DNA of 64,000 bases, taken from the NCBI RefSeq assembly GCF_004345425.1, contig NZ_SLVP01000009.1, positions 62,001 to 126,000 on the forward strand, written 5' to 3'. Shown here piece by piece: positions 52,771 through 60,865 of the stretch. The translations under genes and the position numbers were made by a program. This stretch comes from Paenibacillus sp. BK033 (GTDB lineage: Bacteria > Bacillota > Bacilli > Paenibacillales > Paenibacillaceae). Each line of letters begins with the position of its first letter. The stretch's first letter is position 1. A model generated the notes under the pieces. It was not told where the DNA came from and ran no database searches. It saw only the letters and a program-made list of their open reading frames with translations.

Positions 52771-52839
52771 TTCGAAGCTGTGCGGTTACCGGTAAGGAGC
52801 TTATCGGTAAGGAGCTTATAAACCGCGCATAGGGCTATC

Positions 52840-53739
52840 TCATCCCTGAGCCCGGGCCTTGGCGGTACGGGCGTAATCGGACGGCGGCATGCCGGTTGAT
52901 TTCTTGAAATCGCGCGAGAAATAATGAATGCTGCTGTAGCCAAGCATAGCGGCAATCTCGGTCATGTTGTACTGCTGCTCGCGGATCATCGTTTTGGCTT
53001 CCTCGATCTTGAGCTGCTTGAAATAGTCCATCGGGCCAACGCCGGCCTGCGCGTGAAACACTTCCTTGAGCCGGCTTTTCCCCAAGTGAAGCTCCTTGCA
53101 CAGCCTGTCCAAAGTCAACTGCTCGCCCAGGTGCCCGCGCATGAAGGCGATAATCCGGTCGGCCGTCTTCTGTTCCGCTTTCTCCGTCTGGAAAGAGGCG
53201 GGCTTGCGCACGGATTGCCGGTCGGCATCTTCCTGCTGCCGAATCAATTGAATAAGCAGCGTCTCCAAGTAATTGCGCATCGCCTGCTCGCTGGCGAAGG
53301 GGGCGTCTTCCCGGGTAACCAGCTCATGGAGATCGGACTTGTCGTATGGCGGCTCAAAGGAATAAAAGCCTTCCTGCATGAGCAGTGACAGCAGGTTCCT
53401 TTCTTTTGTCCCCAGCTGAATAATCCGGTTCTCGAAGCACTCCATGCATGGGGAAGCGCACTCGAAAGAGAGCACGAACAGGTTAGGCGGCTTATGCTGG
53501 CTGCCAACCTTCACGGTATGAAACTCTCCGGGCTTATGGAAGATGATCATGCCTTGTTCAAGCTGATGCGTTTGCTCATCGGCCCTTACTTCCACGTTCC
53601 CCTTGTCCACGTAAAGCAGCTCCCAGAAGTCATGCTGCTCTCCCTCGAATACGTAACCTTTCGCGAACTCAAAGTAATGGAACGAGATCAGCTTGCGTAC
53701 GGCAAGCATTTCTTTCAGCGTATGGCGAATGAATTCCAC
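52840..53739 (-). CDS. AraC-family regulator with cupin-type sensor domain
   Basis: A 299-residue regulator starting at GTG after a GAGAGGG site. The N-terminal ~170 residues form a cupin-like sensor (HDFWELLYVDKGNVEV, HKPGEFHTVKVG). The C-terminal ~100 residues hold two helix-turn-helix motifs (LTLDRLCKELHLGKSRLKEVF and MTEIAAMLGYSSIHYFSRDFKKSTGMPPSDY). It is transcribed divergently from the isomerase-oxidoreductase operon and probably activates it in response to a sugar. Confidence 0.93.
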   Translation of the reverse strand: MEFIRHTLKEMLAVRKLISFHYFEFAKGYVFEGEQHDFWELLYVDKGNVEVRADEQTHQLEQGMIIFHKPGEFHTVKVGSQHKPPNLFVLSFECASPCMECFENRIIQLGTKERNLLSLLMQEGFYSFEPPYDKSDLHELVTREDAPFASEQAMRNYLETLLIQLIRQQEDADRQSVRKPASFQTEKAEQKTADRIIAFMRGHLGEQLTLDRLCKELHLGKSRLKEVFHAQAGVGPMDYFKQLKIEEAKTMIREQQYNMTEIAAMLGYSSIHYFSRDFKKSTGMPPSDYARTAKARAQG

Positions 53740-53846
53740 CTATTGCCCTCTCCCTTGTTTGTACCTGTTTGCACTAATTATAAATCCTTTTCGCTCTGTG
53801 CAAAAGGTCCGGCTGATTTGCTAAAGAAGGGCTTCGCGGGGGCCTA

Positions 53847-53852
53847 TATAAT
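53847..53852 (+). promoter_or_regulatory. -10 element of the isomerase operon
   Basis: A perfect TATAAT about 35 bp upstream of the isomerase start, without a recognisable -35 at the right spacing. This suits a promoter that needs the divergent AraC-type activator. Confidence 0.42.
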
Positions 53853-53885
53853 GGCAGTATAAAGAGCTAAAGGAGGCTGCCTAAC

Positions 53886-54734
53886 TTGAAAAAAGGGATT
53901 AATATTTGGTCTTTTCCGGCAGGCATGAGTATAGAGGTAAGCATTGCGCTGGCAAAGGATGCGGGCTTTGACGGCATCGAGCTGTCGCTGAACGAGACAG
54001 GCCCGCTGAGCCTGGAAAGCACGACGGAAGAGGTACGCGCAATCCGCCAATTTGCGGATAACGCCGGCATCGAGCTGTCGAGCCTGGCAAGCGGCTTGTA
54101 TTGGGACTACCCGCCAACCAGCGAGAATGAGCAAGTGTCCAGCAAGGCTTACGATATCGCGAGAAAACAGCTCGAGCATGCCGCAGCGCTTGGCGTTGAC
54201 TCCGTCCTGATCGTGCCTGGCGCGGTAGGCGTTGATTTTATCCCGAATGCTCCCGTGGTTCCTTATGACCGGGCGTACGATAATGCGCTGGCCTTCTTCA
54301 CGAAGCTGGCGAAGGAAGCGGAAGCGGTGAAGGTATCCGTTGGCATCGAAAACGTATGGAACAAGTTCCTGCTGTCGCCGCTTGAGATGCGCGGATTTAT
54401 TGACGCGGTTGGCTCCGAGTATGTCGGTTCTTACTTCGATGTGGGCAACGTTGTCTATTCCGGTTATCCGGAGCATTGGATCTCGATCCTGAACAAGCGG
54501 ATCAAGAAGGTGCATTTCAAGGATTACCGCAGACAAGCGGGCGGACTTCACGGCTTCGTCGACCTTCTTGCGGGCGACGTGGATTATCCGGTAGTGATTC
54601 AAGCGCTTAAAGATATCGGCTATAACGATTACGTAACGGCGGAGATGATCCCGCCATACACCCATCATACGAAACAAATCGTGTACAACACTTCGGCGGC
54701 AATGGACGCCATCTTGGGGAGGACGGAACGCTAA
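53886..54734 (+). CDS. Sugar phosphate isomerase/epimerase (AP endonuclease 2-like TIM barrel)
   Basis: A 282-residue TIM-barrel protein of the xylose-isomerase-like family. Seen features are the start KKGINIWSFP, DAGFDGIELSLNE near residue 30, IENVWNKFLLSPLEM with the usual Glu metal ligand (E156 region), SYFDVGNVVYSG and KVHFKDYRR with further Asp, His and Glu ligand candidates. It starts at TTG after an AAAGGAGG site. The stop overlaps the next start by one base (TAATG). It probably isomerises a sugar or keto-inositol in one pathway with the next enzyme. Confidence 0.9.
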   Translation: MKKGINIWSFPAGMSIEVSIALAKDAGFDGIELSLNETGPLSLESTTEEVRAIRQFADNAGIELSSLASGLYWDYPPTSENEQVSSKAYDIARKQLEHAAALGVDSVLIVPGAVGVDFIPNAPVVPYDRAYDNALAFFTKLAKEAEAVKVSVGIENVWNKFLLSPLEMRGFIDAVGSEYVGSYFDVGNVVYSGYPEHWISILNKRIKKVHFKDYRRQAGGLHGFVDLLAGDVDYPVVIQALKDIGYNDYVTAEMIPPYTHHTKQIVYNTSAAMDAILGRTER

Positions 54735-55756
54735 TGCTTAAAATAGGACTGATTGGACTTGGCTTTATGGGCAAGACCCATCTCGAGAACTACCTGCGAC
54801 TCGAGAGAGAAGGGGCGCCGATCCGCGTCGTGGCGCTTTGCGATGTGGACGAAGCGAAGCTGAACGGCGGCGGCAGCGGCGGCAACATTGATACTTCCTC
54901 GGAGAATGCGATCGATTACGGCCGTTTCAATAAATACACGTCTGTGCAAGAGATGCTGGATAGCGAGCAGCTGGATGCGGTCGATATTACGCTGCCTACC
55001 TTCCTGCACCGCGATGTCACGACTCAATGCCTGAGCAGCGGCGTTCACGTGCTTTGCGAGAAGCCGATGGCGATGAATGCGGAAGAATGCGACGCTATGA
55101 TTGCGGCTGCGGAAGCAAGCGGCAAACAGCTGATGATCGGACAATGCCTGCGTTTCTGGCCGGCTTACGTTTATCTTCAGGAGCTCGTTCGCAGCGGCAA
55201 GTTCGGCAGCGCTACGAATGCGTACTTCTACCGCGGCGGCGGAACGCCTTCCTGGGGACCGTGGGTGCTCGTGAACGAAAAGGGCGGCGGTGCTTTGCTC
55301 GACATGCACGTGCACGACACGGATGTCGTGAACTGGCTGTTCGGAAAGCCGGAAGCGGTATCTTGCTACGGCAGAAACGTGATCGCGGGAAGCGGCTACG
55401 ATATCGTCTCCACGCATTACCGTTATGCGGATAACAAAATTGTATCCGCTCATGTGGATTGGACGCTAAATGGCGACTTTGGCTTTGAGATGGGCTACAA
55501 GGTTAACTTTGAGCACGGCAACGTGCAATTTGACGGCGCCAGCGTCAAAGTAAATCCGAATGACGGACCGGGCTTCACCGCCGAGCTGCCGGCGGATCAA
55601 GGCTATTACTATCAACAAAAATATTTCACGGAAGCGCTTGTTCAAGGCTTGCCGCTGGATACGGCTACTCCGGAGAGCACAAAGGCCAGCATCGAGATCG
55701 TAACGGCGGAGCGGGAATCGGCGGATCAACGCGGCGCATGGATTTCCGTACGGTAA
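54734..55756 (+). CDS. Gfo/Idh/MocA-family oxidoreductase
   Basis: A 340-residue protein with GLGFMGKTH near residue 8 for nucleotide binding and CEKPMAMNAEECDAM near residue 112 with the catalytic Lys. The substrate domain includes GGGALLDMHVHDTDVVNWLFG. It is coupled to the isomerase gene by a one-base overlap. The pairing suggests oxidation and isomerisation steps on the same sugar. Confidence 0.92.
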   Translation: MLKIGLIGLGFMGKTHLENYLRLEREGAPIRVVALCDVDEAKLNGGGSGGNIDTSSENAIDYGRFNKYTSVQEMLDSEQLDAVDITLPTFLHRDVTTQCLSSGVHVLCEKPMAMNAEECDAMIAAAEASGKQLMIGQCLRFWPAYVYLQELVRSGKFGSATNAYFYRGGGTPSWGPWVLVNEKGGGALLDMHVHDTDVVNWLFGKPEAVSCYGRNVIAGSGYDIVSTHYRYADNKIVSAHVDWTLNGDFGFEMGYKVNFEHGNVQFDGASVKVNPNDGPGFTAELPADQGYYYQQKYFTEALVQGLPLDTATPESTKASIEIVTAERESADQRGAWISVR

Positions 55757-55770
55757 AGGATCGCCATGCC

Positions 55771-56418
55771 ATGAGCATACAGCATGAGTTTTCATTCGCA
55801 GCCGCTGCTGCCGGCTTTACGGACAAGGAATGGCGGGGGCTGCCGCCCGCGAAGGTTGCTTATCAGCAGTGGCTGCATATAGAGCAGCCGCCCGAGACCG
55901 AGGTTCGCGGCGTCTACGATGAAGAGGCGCTGCATCTGCAGTTCCGAGTCTACGAGGAATCGCCCGTCATGAAGCATAGGCGGCATGGCGACCCGGTCTA
56001 TCAGGACAGCTGCGTGGAGTTTTTCGTTCAGCCGCTTCCTGCCCGGGATTCCCGTTATCTCAACTTTGAGCTGAATGCCGCCGGGGTACTGCTCTTGGAG
56101 ATTGGCGAAAGCGGCGGCCCGAAACGCAAGCGGATTCTGCCCGAAGCCGCAAGCCAGTTCGGCATAAGGACGGCCCTTGGCTTATGGAATCCCGAATGCC
56201 ACAGTATGTACTGGGAGCTTAACCTGCGCATACCGTTTGCTTTCCTTAACTACTGGTTTCCGGATTTTCGGGCGGAACCGGGTGCCGTTATGAAGGGTAA
56301 CTTCTATAAGTGCGGCGATCTGACGCCGGCCCCTCATTATTTGAGCTGGTCGCCGGTCCAGTCGGATACCCCTAATTTTCACCGCAGCGACAGCTTTGGA
56401 ACGCTTGTATTTAAATAA
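55771..56418 (+). CDS. CBM9-like (DOMON-type) carbohydrate-binding protein
   Basis: A 215-residue protein without signal peptide that resembles the stand-alone carbohydrate-binding family 9-like proteins. Features are VRGVYDEEALHLQFRVYEE, QDSCVEFFVQP and NFELNAAGVLLLE. The frame opens earlier at 55738 inside the previous gene, but the ATG at 55771 has an AAAGGA site. Cytoplasmic CBM9-like proteins of this size are common beside sugar operons but their role is unclear. It is the last gene of the isomerase operon. Confidence 0.75.
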   Translation: MSIQHEFSFAAAAAGFTDKEWRGLPPAKVAYQQWLHIEQPPETEVRGVYDEEALHLQFRVYEESPVMKHRRHGDPVYQDSCVEFFVQPLPARDSRYLNFELNAAGVLLLEIGESGGPKRKRILPEAASQFGIRTALGLWNPECHSMYWELNLRIPFAFLNYWFPDFRAEPGAVMKGNFYKCGDLTPAPHYLSWSPVQSDTPNFHRSDSFGTLVFK

Positions 56419-56426
56419 GTACGGCT

Positions 56427-56462
56427 CAAAAACAGTGGTGCCTTGCACCGCTGTTTTTTTGC
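56427..56462 (+). terminator. Intrinsic terminator of the isomerase operon
   Basis: AACAGTGGTGC and GCACCGCTGTT form an 11-bp stem with one mismatch around a CTT loop, followed by seven T. Confidence 0.85.
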
Positions 56463-56494
56463 GTAAAATACGAAGTATTAAAGTTTTTGTAAAG

Positions 56495-56602
56495 TTATTC
56501 ACATAGTTACCCACATATCAACGGGCTATTCAAGCAGGAAAATTAGACTTTCAACAGCCCTCATCCACATATCCACAGCCCGTTTTATCCACATGTGGTT
56601 AA
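56495..56602 (+). promoter_or_regulatory. DnaA-box cluster in noncoding DNA
   Basis: Two perfect DnaA boxes fitting TTATNCACA lie at 56495-56503 (TTATTCACA) and 56585-56593 (TTATCCACA). One-mismatch copies lie at 56507-56515 (TTACCCACA), 56561-56569 (TCATCCACA) and 56569-56577 (ATATCCACA), all in the same direction. An inverted near-match (TGTGGTTAA) follows at 56594-56602. The 56463-56749 gap holds no gene. Without dnaA or dnaN nearby this is not the usual origin; a DnaA-titration or regulatory cluster is more likely. Confidence 0.6.
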
Positions 56603-56752
56603 TATTTAAGGCTCCTAAATTTCTGGTTAACCACGTTAAGAATAAGGAGATTAAGCGAAAAAGCTTCATTGCGAGGCAGCCGTTTTCTATATTTTCCAAG
56701 GTATGGTAAGGTAGTCATAGGGAACGGGCTCATTACGGATAGGAGGGAAATG

Positions 56753-57697
56753 ATGAGAAAAAAAGGCATGTGGATTGGTGGGGCTATAGCCTTGCTGCTG
56801 CTGGCCGGATGCACGAATTCGGAATCAAACGAACCAACGCCAACACCAACACCAGTGGTTAGTGAACTTGCCGAATCGCCGGTGCCAAGCATAGAAACGC
56901 CTGAAGAAGAGCCTGCGGAAACGGATGCGGGGGCGGCTAACGGTCAATTGGAGCTGGGTCGCCTGGAAAACGTGTTTGCGTTCGCGGACGAAACCGGGCA
57001 GCAGTTAATCACGATTCCCGCCGAAAATGGGGATGAAATAGACGATCCGGAGCAGTTTGCCGCGGCTATCGGAAATGGCGGGGACCGGATCGAGATCGAG
57101 TATGTCCGCCGTCAAGAGGCCAATGATCAGGATACCAATAGACAGTCGATCGATAACTTCAATAATATGGCGGGGTATATCTACAAAATTAAGGATGAAG
57201 GGATACTCCTGCCGAATAAGTCGTATCTGCTGGCTAGGGAAGGCGTCGTTAGCCAGGACTCCTTGGTCGATCTAGCCAGCGCCGAAGACGGGCAGTACGA
57301 ACAGGCGGATGCCGATACGATAATCCGCGTGGAAGAAATTAAAGGCAGAAAGGTAACGTCGAGCAGCATTCTTTCCGAATCGGAACAAGAGAAGATAGCT
57401 TTGTTTGTGTTCGAGCGTGAAGGGGACGACATGCTGGCAAGCATCGCTTACATCCATGAAGACAAAGTGCTGTTCAAGGATTTCCCCGCAACGTATAACG
57501 AATCCGGTACTTGGCGGGTAGACGGCGGAGATGACCCGGGAAGGTTCGAGGTGCTATTCCTGGCCCGTTCGGATGAAGGGGTGCTGCTTGGAATCGCTTG
57601 GGCGGGTGCGGAGGGCGAGAACTTATTTGTCTTGCAGGAAGCCGATGGCGCTCTGCAGGATACGGATCTTAAGGGCGGAAGATACTGGTCGCCTTAA
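56753..57697 (+). CDS. Hypothetical lipoprotein
   Basis: A 315-residue secreted protein with lipobox LLAGC (C20) and a Pro/Thr/Glu-rich spacer, then a soluble domain without recognised motif. The ATG at 56753 follows TAGGAGGG at 6 bp spacing; the adjacent ATG at 56750 and a longer frame from 56669 are less likely. The acidic composition (many Asp and Glu) fits an extracytoplasmic protein. Function is unknown. It is single and ends at a strong hairpin. Confidence 0.8.
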   Translation: MRKKGMWIGGAIALLLLAGCTNSESNEPTPTPTPVVSELAESPVPSIETPEEEPAETDAGAANGQLELGRLENVFAFADETGQQLITIPAENGDEIDDPEQFAAAIGNGGDRIEIEYVRRQEANDQDTNRQSIDNFNNMAGYIYKIKDEGILLPNKSYLLAREGVVSQDSLVDLASAEDGQYEQADADTIIRVEEIKGRKVTSSSILSESEQEKIALFVFEREGDDMLASIAYIHEDKVLFKDFPATYNESGTWRVDGGDDPGRFEVLFLARSDEGVLLGIAWAGAEGENLFVLQEADGALQDTDLKGGRYWSP

Positions 57698-57703
57698 TGG
57701 ATA

Positions 57704-57745
57704 GAGGGCAGAGGTCGCATTGACCGTCTGCCCTTGTTTTTTACC
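57704..57745. terminator. Intrinsic terminator, possibly bidirectional
   Basis: GGGCAG-GGTC and GACC-CTGCCC pair around a short loop, followed by a T-run. It lies between convergent genes. Confidence 0.78.
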
Positions 57746-58190
57746 AGCCGAAGTCAAGCGTTTTGCCCGTTTCCGTGTAGGTCTTAATATTGCTGAGCAT
57801 CATCCACCAATGCTCTTTCGAATTTGCGAAGGACGGGTGATCCGGCGTCCATTGATCATTGACAAGCGTCAGCCTGGTGCAGCTGCCTACCGTCTCCATG
57901 GTGAACGTTACTCTGGATTCCAGCTCGGCATGGTTGTCCCTGTAAGAAGGGCCGGGATGCTCCCGATAGCTGAGCACCTTGCCTGGAACGGCCTCCAGAA
58001 TAGTGCCGTACACATGGACCGTATTGTCGCCGTCCGCTCCCGGTCCGACGTATTCGAAGGAAGCTCCAGGCTCAAGGGTAGAGTTCAGGACGGTTCCGAA
58101 AAAGGTGCTCCGCGTTCCTTCCGGGGTGACAAGCGTCTGCCACACCTGCTCGGGCGAGGCATCAATATAGAATACATAGTTTAGCTCCAT
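57741..58190 (-). CDS. SRPBCC-family protein (AHSA1-like)
   Basis: A 149-residue protein with the activator-of-Hsp90 homologue type SRPBCC fold: the start YVFYIDASPEQVWQTLVTPEGTRSTFFG, a central beta sheet, and the C-terminal WWMMLSNIKTYTETGK helix. These small proteins bind hydrophobic ligands; their roles are mostly unknown. An AAGGAGG site precedes the ATG. The upstream region is shared with the divergent AraC-type gene. Confidence 0.92.
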   Translation of the reverse strand: MELNYVFYIDASPEQVWQTLVTPEGTRSTFFGTVLNSTLEPGASFEYVGPGADGDNTVHVYGTILEAVPGKVLSYREHPGPSYRDNHAELESRVTFTMETVGSCTRLTLVNDQWTPDHPSFANSKEHWWMMLSNIKTYTETGKTLDFGW

Positions 58191-58328
58191 CTTTGTTAAT
58201 ATCCTCCTTGGATTCTATTTATCTTTCTTCTAGGCTGCAGGTTCTTCTTGGATGCGTGTGGTAAACTCATTATAGAAGAAGACTTTTTCTAAGTATTGTA
58301 AAAACGCGACACGAACAGGAGTGAAGGG

Positions 58329-59138
58329 ATGAGCCATCCACAAACCCGGCCCAGCATGGGCGTTCTCGGATTAAACGCAGCAGGGGACCAGTTCCGGCTG
58401 GAGCGGTATTCGGCTTCGGAGGCCTTGTCGCCTTTTATCAAGCATTACTGGATTGTTCAATGGAACCTGGAACAGAATGACTCCTATTGGCAGCATGTTG
58501 TACCCAATCCGTGCGCTAATCTGGTGGTTGAGCAGGGCAAAACCTTTTTCTACGGGCCTGGCAAAGAGAAATTTTCTTATCTGCTGAAGGGAAGCGGAAT
58601 CGTCTTTGGCGTTAAGTTCCGTCCGGGCGGTCTGTATCCGTTTGTGAACAAAGAGCTGTCCGAGTTGACAGAAGGACCTATAGAGGTGGAGACCGTGCTT
58701 GGGATACCAGGCTCGGAGCTTGAAGAGCTTGTGCTTGCCCATCGAGATAGTGACCGCGGTATGATTCATGTCGTAGAGCAGCTGCTGGCAGAGAGGCTCC
58801 CGCCTTATGATGACCAGATCACGTTAGTCAATCAAATTATCGATTATGCGGCTGGCAACCAGGGTATAACCAAGGTAGAGCAGGTATGCGAGTCCTTTGA
58901 CATAAACATCCGGCGGCTGCAGCGTTTATTCGCCAAATACGTCGGAGTGAATCCGAAGTCGGTTATCCGGCTGTTCCGGCTGCAAAATGCCGCCGAAGCG
59001 ATGGATCTGGGTCAAGCCCAGGATTTGGCCGGGTTATCGGTTGAGCTGGGTTACCACGATCAGGCGCATTTCAGCAAAGATTTCAAGGCCGTGGTCGGCC
59101 GTTCACCCGAGCAGTATCTGTCGGGCGTTATTAGCTAA
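58329..59138 (+). CDS. AraC-family regulator (DUF6597-type N-terminus)
   Basis: A 269-residue regulator. The N-terminal part has the HYWIVQWNLEQ, VVPNPCANLVVEQ and GVKFRPGGLYPF segments typical of AraC regulators with the DUF6597 domain. The C-terminal ~100 residues form the helix-turn-helix domain (SFDINIRRLQRLFAKYVGVNPK and LSVELGYHDQAHFSKDFKAVVGRSPEQY). It precedes the aldehyde dehydrogenase gene by 25 bp and may be co-transcribed with it. Confidence 0.92.
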   Translation: MSHPQTRPSMGVLGLNAAGDQFRLERYSASEALSPFIKHYWIVQWNLEQNDSYWQHVVPNPCANLVVEQGKTFFYGPGKEKFSYLLKGSGIVFGVKFRPGGLYPFVNKELSELTEGPIEVETVLGIPGSELEELVLAHRDSDRGMIHVVEQLLAERLPPYDDQITLVNQIIDYAAGNQGITKVEQVCESFDINIRRLQRLFAKYVGVNPKSVIRLFRLQNAAEAMDLGQAQDLAGLSVELGYHDQAHFSKDFKAVVGRSPEQYLSGVIS

Positions 59139-59163
59139 GGAAGGAATAAAAGGAGTGTTGGCT

Positions 59164-60588
59164 ATGAAGAGACAAAAGCTGTTGATCGGCGGACAAGAGG
59201 TCGAGACCGCCCAATACACGACGCTTTATGCGCCATATTCAAAGGAAGCGATTGCCGAGATTGCGGACGCCGGATTAACGGAAGCGAATCTGGCTATTCA
59301 AGCAGCGGTGGTGGCAACGGCGGGTATGCGTAAGATGCCGGCCCACAAGCGCGCCGCTATTCTCGAAAAGCTTGTTCAGCTGCTTGCCGAGCGCCGCGAA
59401 GAGGCTGCACGGCTTGTCGCGCTGGAAGCGGCCAAGCCGCTGAAGGCGGCTTATGCCGAAGTCGACCGCACGATTCAGACCTATCAAATAGCCGCTGAAG
59501 AAGCGAAACGCATACACGGGGAGACGATTCCCCTGGATGCGGTGCCGGGCGGCGAGGGCCGCTTTGGTTATACCGTTCGCGAGCCTATTGGCGTCGTTGG
59601 CGCCATTACGCCGTTTAACTTTCCTCTAAATCTGGTCGCCCACAAGCTTGGGCCGGCGATTGCGTCAGGGAATACCGTCGTGCTGAAGCCTGCGCCGCAG
59701 ACTCCGCTGTCCGCGTATTTTATCGCGGAGCTGCTTCAAGAAGCAGGCCTGCCGGATGGTGCGCTAAACGTGATTACCGGCGATGGCCGGCTACTGGGCG
59801 AGGCTATCGTAAAGGATCCGAGGGTGAGCATGGTTACCTTCACGGGCAGCGCGGCGGTTGGCGCAAGCATTCGCGCAATGGCTGGCATCAAGCGGGTAAC
59901 GCTGGAGCTTGGTTCGAATTCGGCGGTTATTATCGATAAGGGCGTAAATATCGAAGCTATTGCTGCCCGCGCGGCGGTTGGAGCCTTCTCCTACCAGGGG
60001 CAGGTATGCATCTCGCTGCAGCGAGTCTATGTGCTGGCAGAAGTATTCGAGGAATTCGTGGAGCGTTTCACGGCGGAGGTTGAAAAGCTGCAAGTCGGCG
60101 ACCCGCTTGATCCTTTAACCGATGTATCGGCACTGATCTCGGAGCGGGATGTCACGCGGGTACTGGAATGGATGGAGGAGGCGCGCTCGCTTGGCGCGGA
60201 AGTCGCATGCGGCGGCAAGGCGGAAGGCGGCATCCTGCTGCCAACCGTATTGTTGAACGTTCCTGCCCATGCGCAAGTATCATGCAAGGAAGTGTTCGCT
60301 CCGGTTGTCATTGTGAACAAAGTGGATACCCTGGAGGAAGCGGTCGAGAAGGTGAATGATTCCGAGTTCGGCCTGCAGGCCGGTCTTTATACGAATGATC
60401 TTAAGACCGCGCTTGATCTGTCCGAGCAGCTGCAGGTTGGCGGAGTGATGATTAACGATATCCCGACTTTCCGCGTGGACCACATGCCTTATGGCGGCAT
60501 TAAGCAAAGCGGCCTCGGGCGCGAAGGCATAAAATACGCCATTGAAGATATGACCGAGCTGAAGCTGGTCGTCTTTAATCGCAATTAG
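59164..60588 (+). CDS. NAD(P)-dependent aldehyde dehydrogenase
   Basis: A 474-residue member of the aldehyde dehydrogenase superfamily. The oxyanion residue N152 (TPFNFP), general base E248 (LELGSNS) and nucleophile C282 (GQVCIS) are all present, and the C-terminal PYGGIKQSGLGREG segment is typical. Succinate-semialdehyde- or lactaldehyde-type enzymes are nearest by feel, but the substrate is not set by sequence alone. The ATG at 59164 follows AAGGAG; the frame continues upstream into the AraC gene without a good start. The AraC regulator upstream probably controls it. Confidence 0.93.
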   Translation: MKRQKLLIGGQEVETAQYTTLYAPYSKEAIAEIADAGLTEANLAIQAAVVATAGMRKMPAHKRAAILEKLVQLLAERREEAARLVALEAAKPLKAAYAEVDRTIQTYQIAAEEAKRIHGETIPLDAVPGGEGRFGYTVREPIGVVGAITPFNFPLNLVAHKLGPAIASGNTVVLKPAPQTPLSAYFIAELLQEAGLPDGALNVITGDGRLLGEAIVKDPRVSMVTFTGSAAVGASIRAMAGIKRVTLELGSNSAVIIDKGVNIEAIAARAAVGAFSYQGQVCISLQRVYVLAEVFEEFVERFTAEVEKLQVGDPLDPLTDVSALISERDVTRVLEWMEEARSLGAEVACGGKAEGGILLPTVLLNVPAHAQVSCKEVFAPVVIVNKVDTLEEAVEKVNDSEFGLQAGLYTNDLKTALDLSEQLQVGGVMINDIPTFRVDHMPYGGIKQSGLGREGIKYAIEDMTELKLVVFNRN

Positions 60589-60609
60589 CGGTTCGTTGGC
60601 GCTGGCAGG

Positions 60610-60645
60610 CGTTGTCCTCTTGACTCCGGACGGCGCCTTTTTTGC
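60610..60645 (+). terminator. Terminator-like hairpin after the aldehyde dehydrogenase gene
   Basis: GGCG-GTCC and GGAC-CGCC arms pair with small internal mismatches, followed by six T. Confidence 0.6.
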
Positions 60646-60768
60646 CAGCTCTGCTCCTGTTGTGTACTGCGAAGATTGCGGATACTCCGAATTTTATAAT
60701 AAAGAGTCCTCGGCGGGCTCAAACATCTTGGATTTGTTCTTTGGGTAAAGGTTAGCGAGTGAATAGTC

Positions 60769-60803
60769 GGCAGGCTGTCTTTCATTAGACAGCCTGTTTT
60801 TTG
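60769..60803. terminator. Second terminator-like hairpin
   Basis: AGGCTGTCT and AGACAGCCT form a perfect 9-bp stem with a 6-base loop, followed by a T-run. No gene between 60589 and 60865 is supported. Confidence 0.72.
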
Positions 60804-60865
60804 CGTTGCAGGAAAATAATGGCTAGCACCGAATTAATGGGAGTAACTAACGGACAGGAGCGTGT

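Noticed and set aside
56495-56602. Chromosomal origin of replication
   Set aside because: DnaA boxes are present, but dnaA, dnaN, recF or gyr genes are not, and no AT-rich unwinding repeat array was recognised. A secondary DnaA cluster is more likely.
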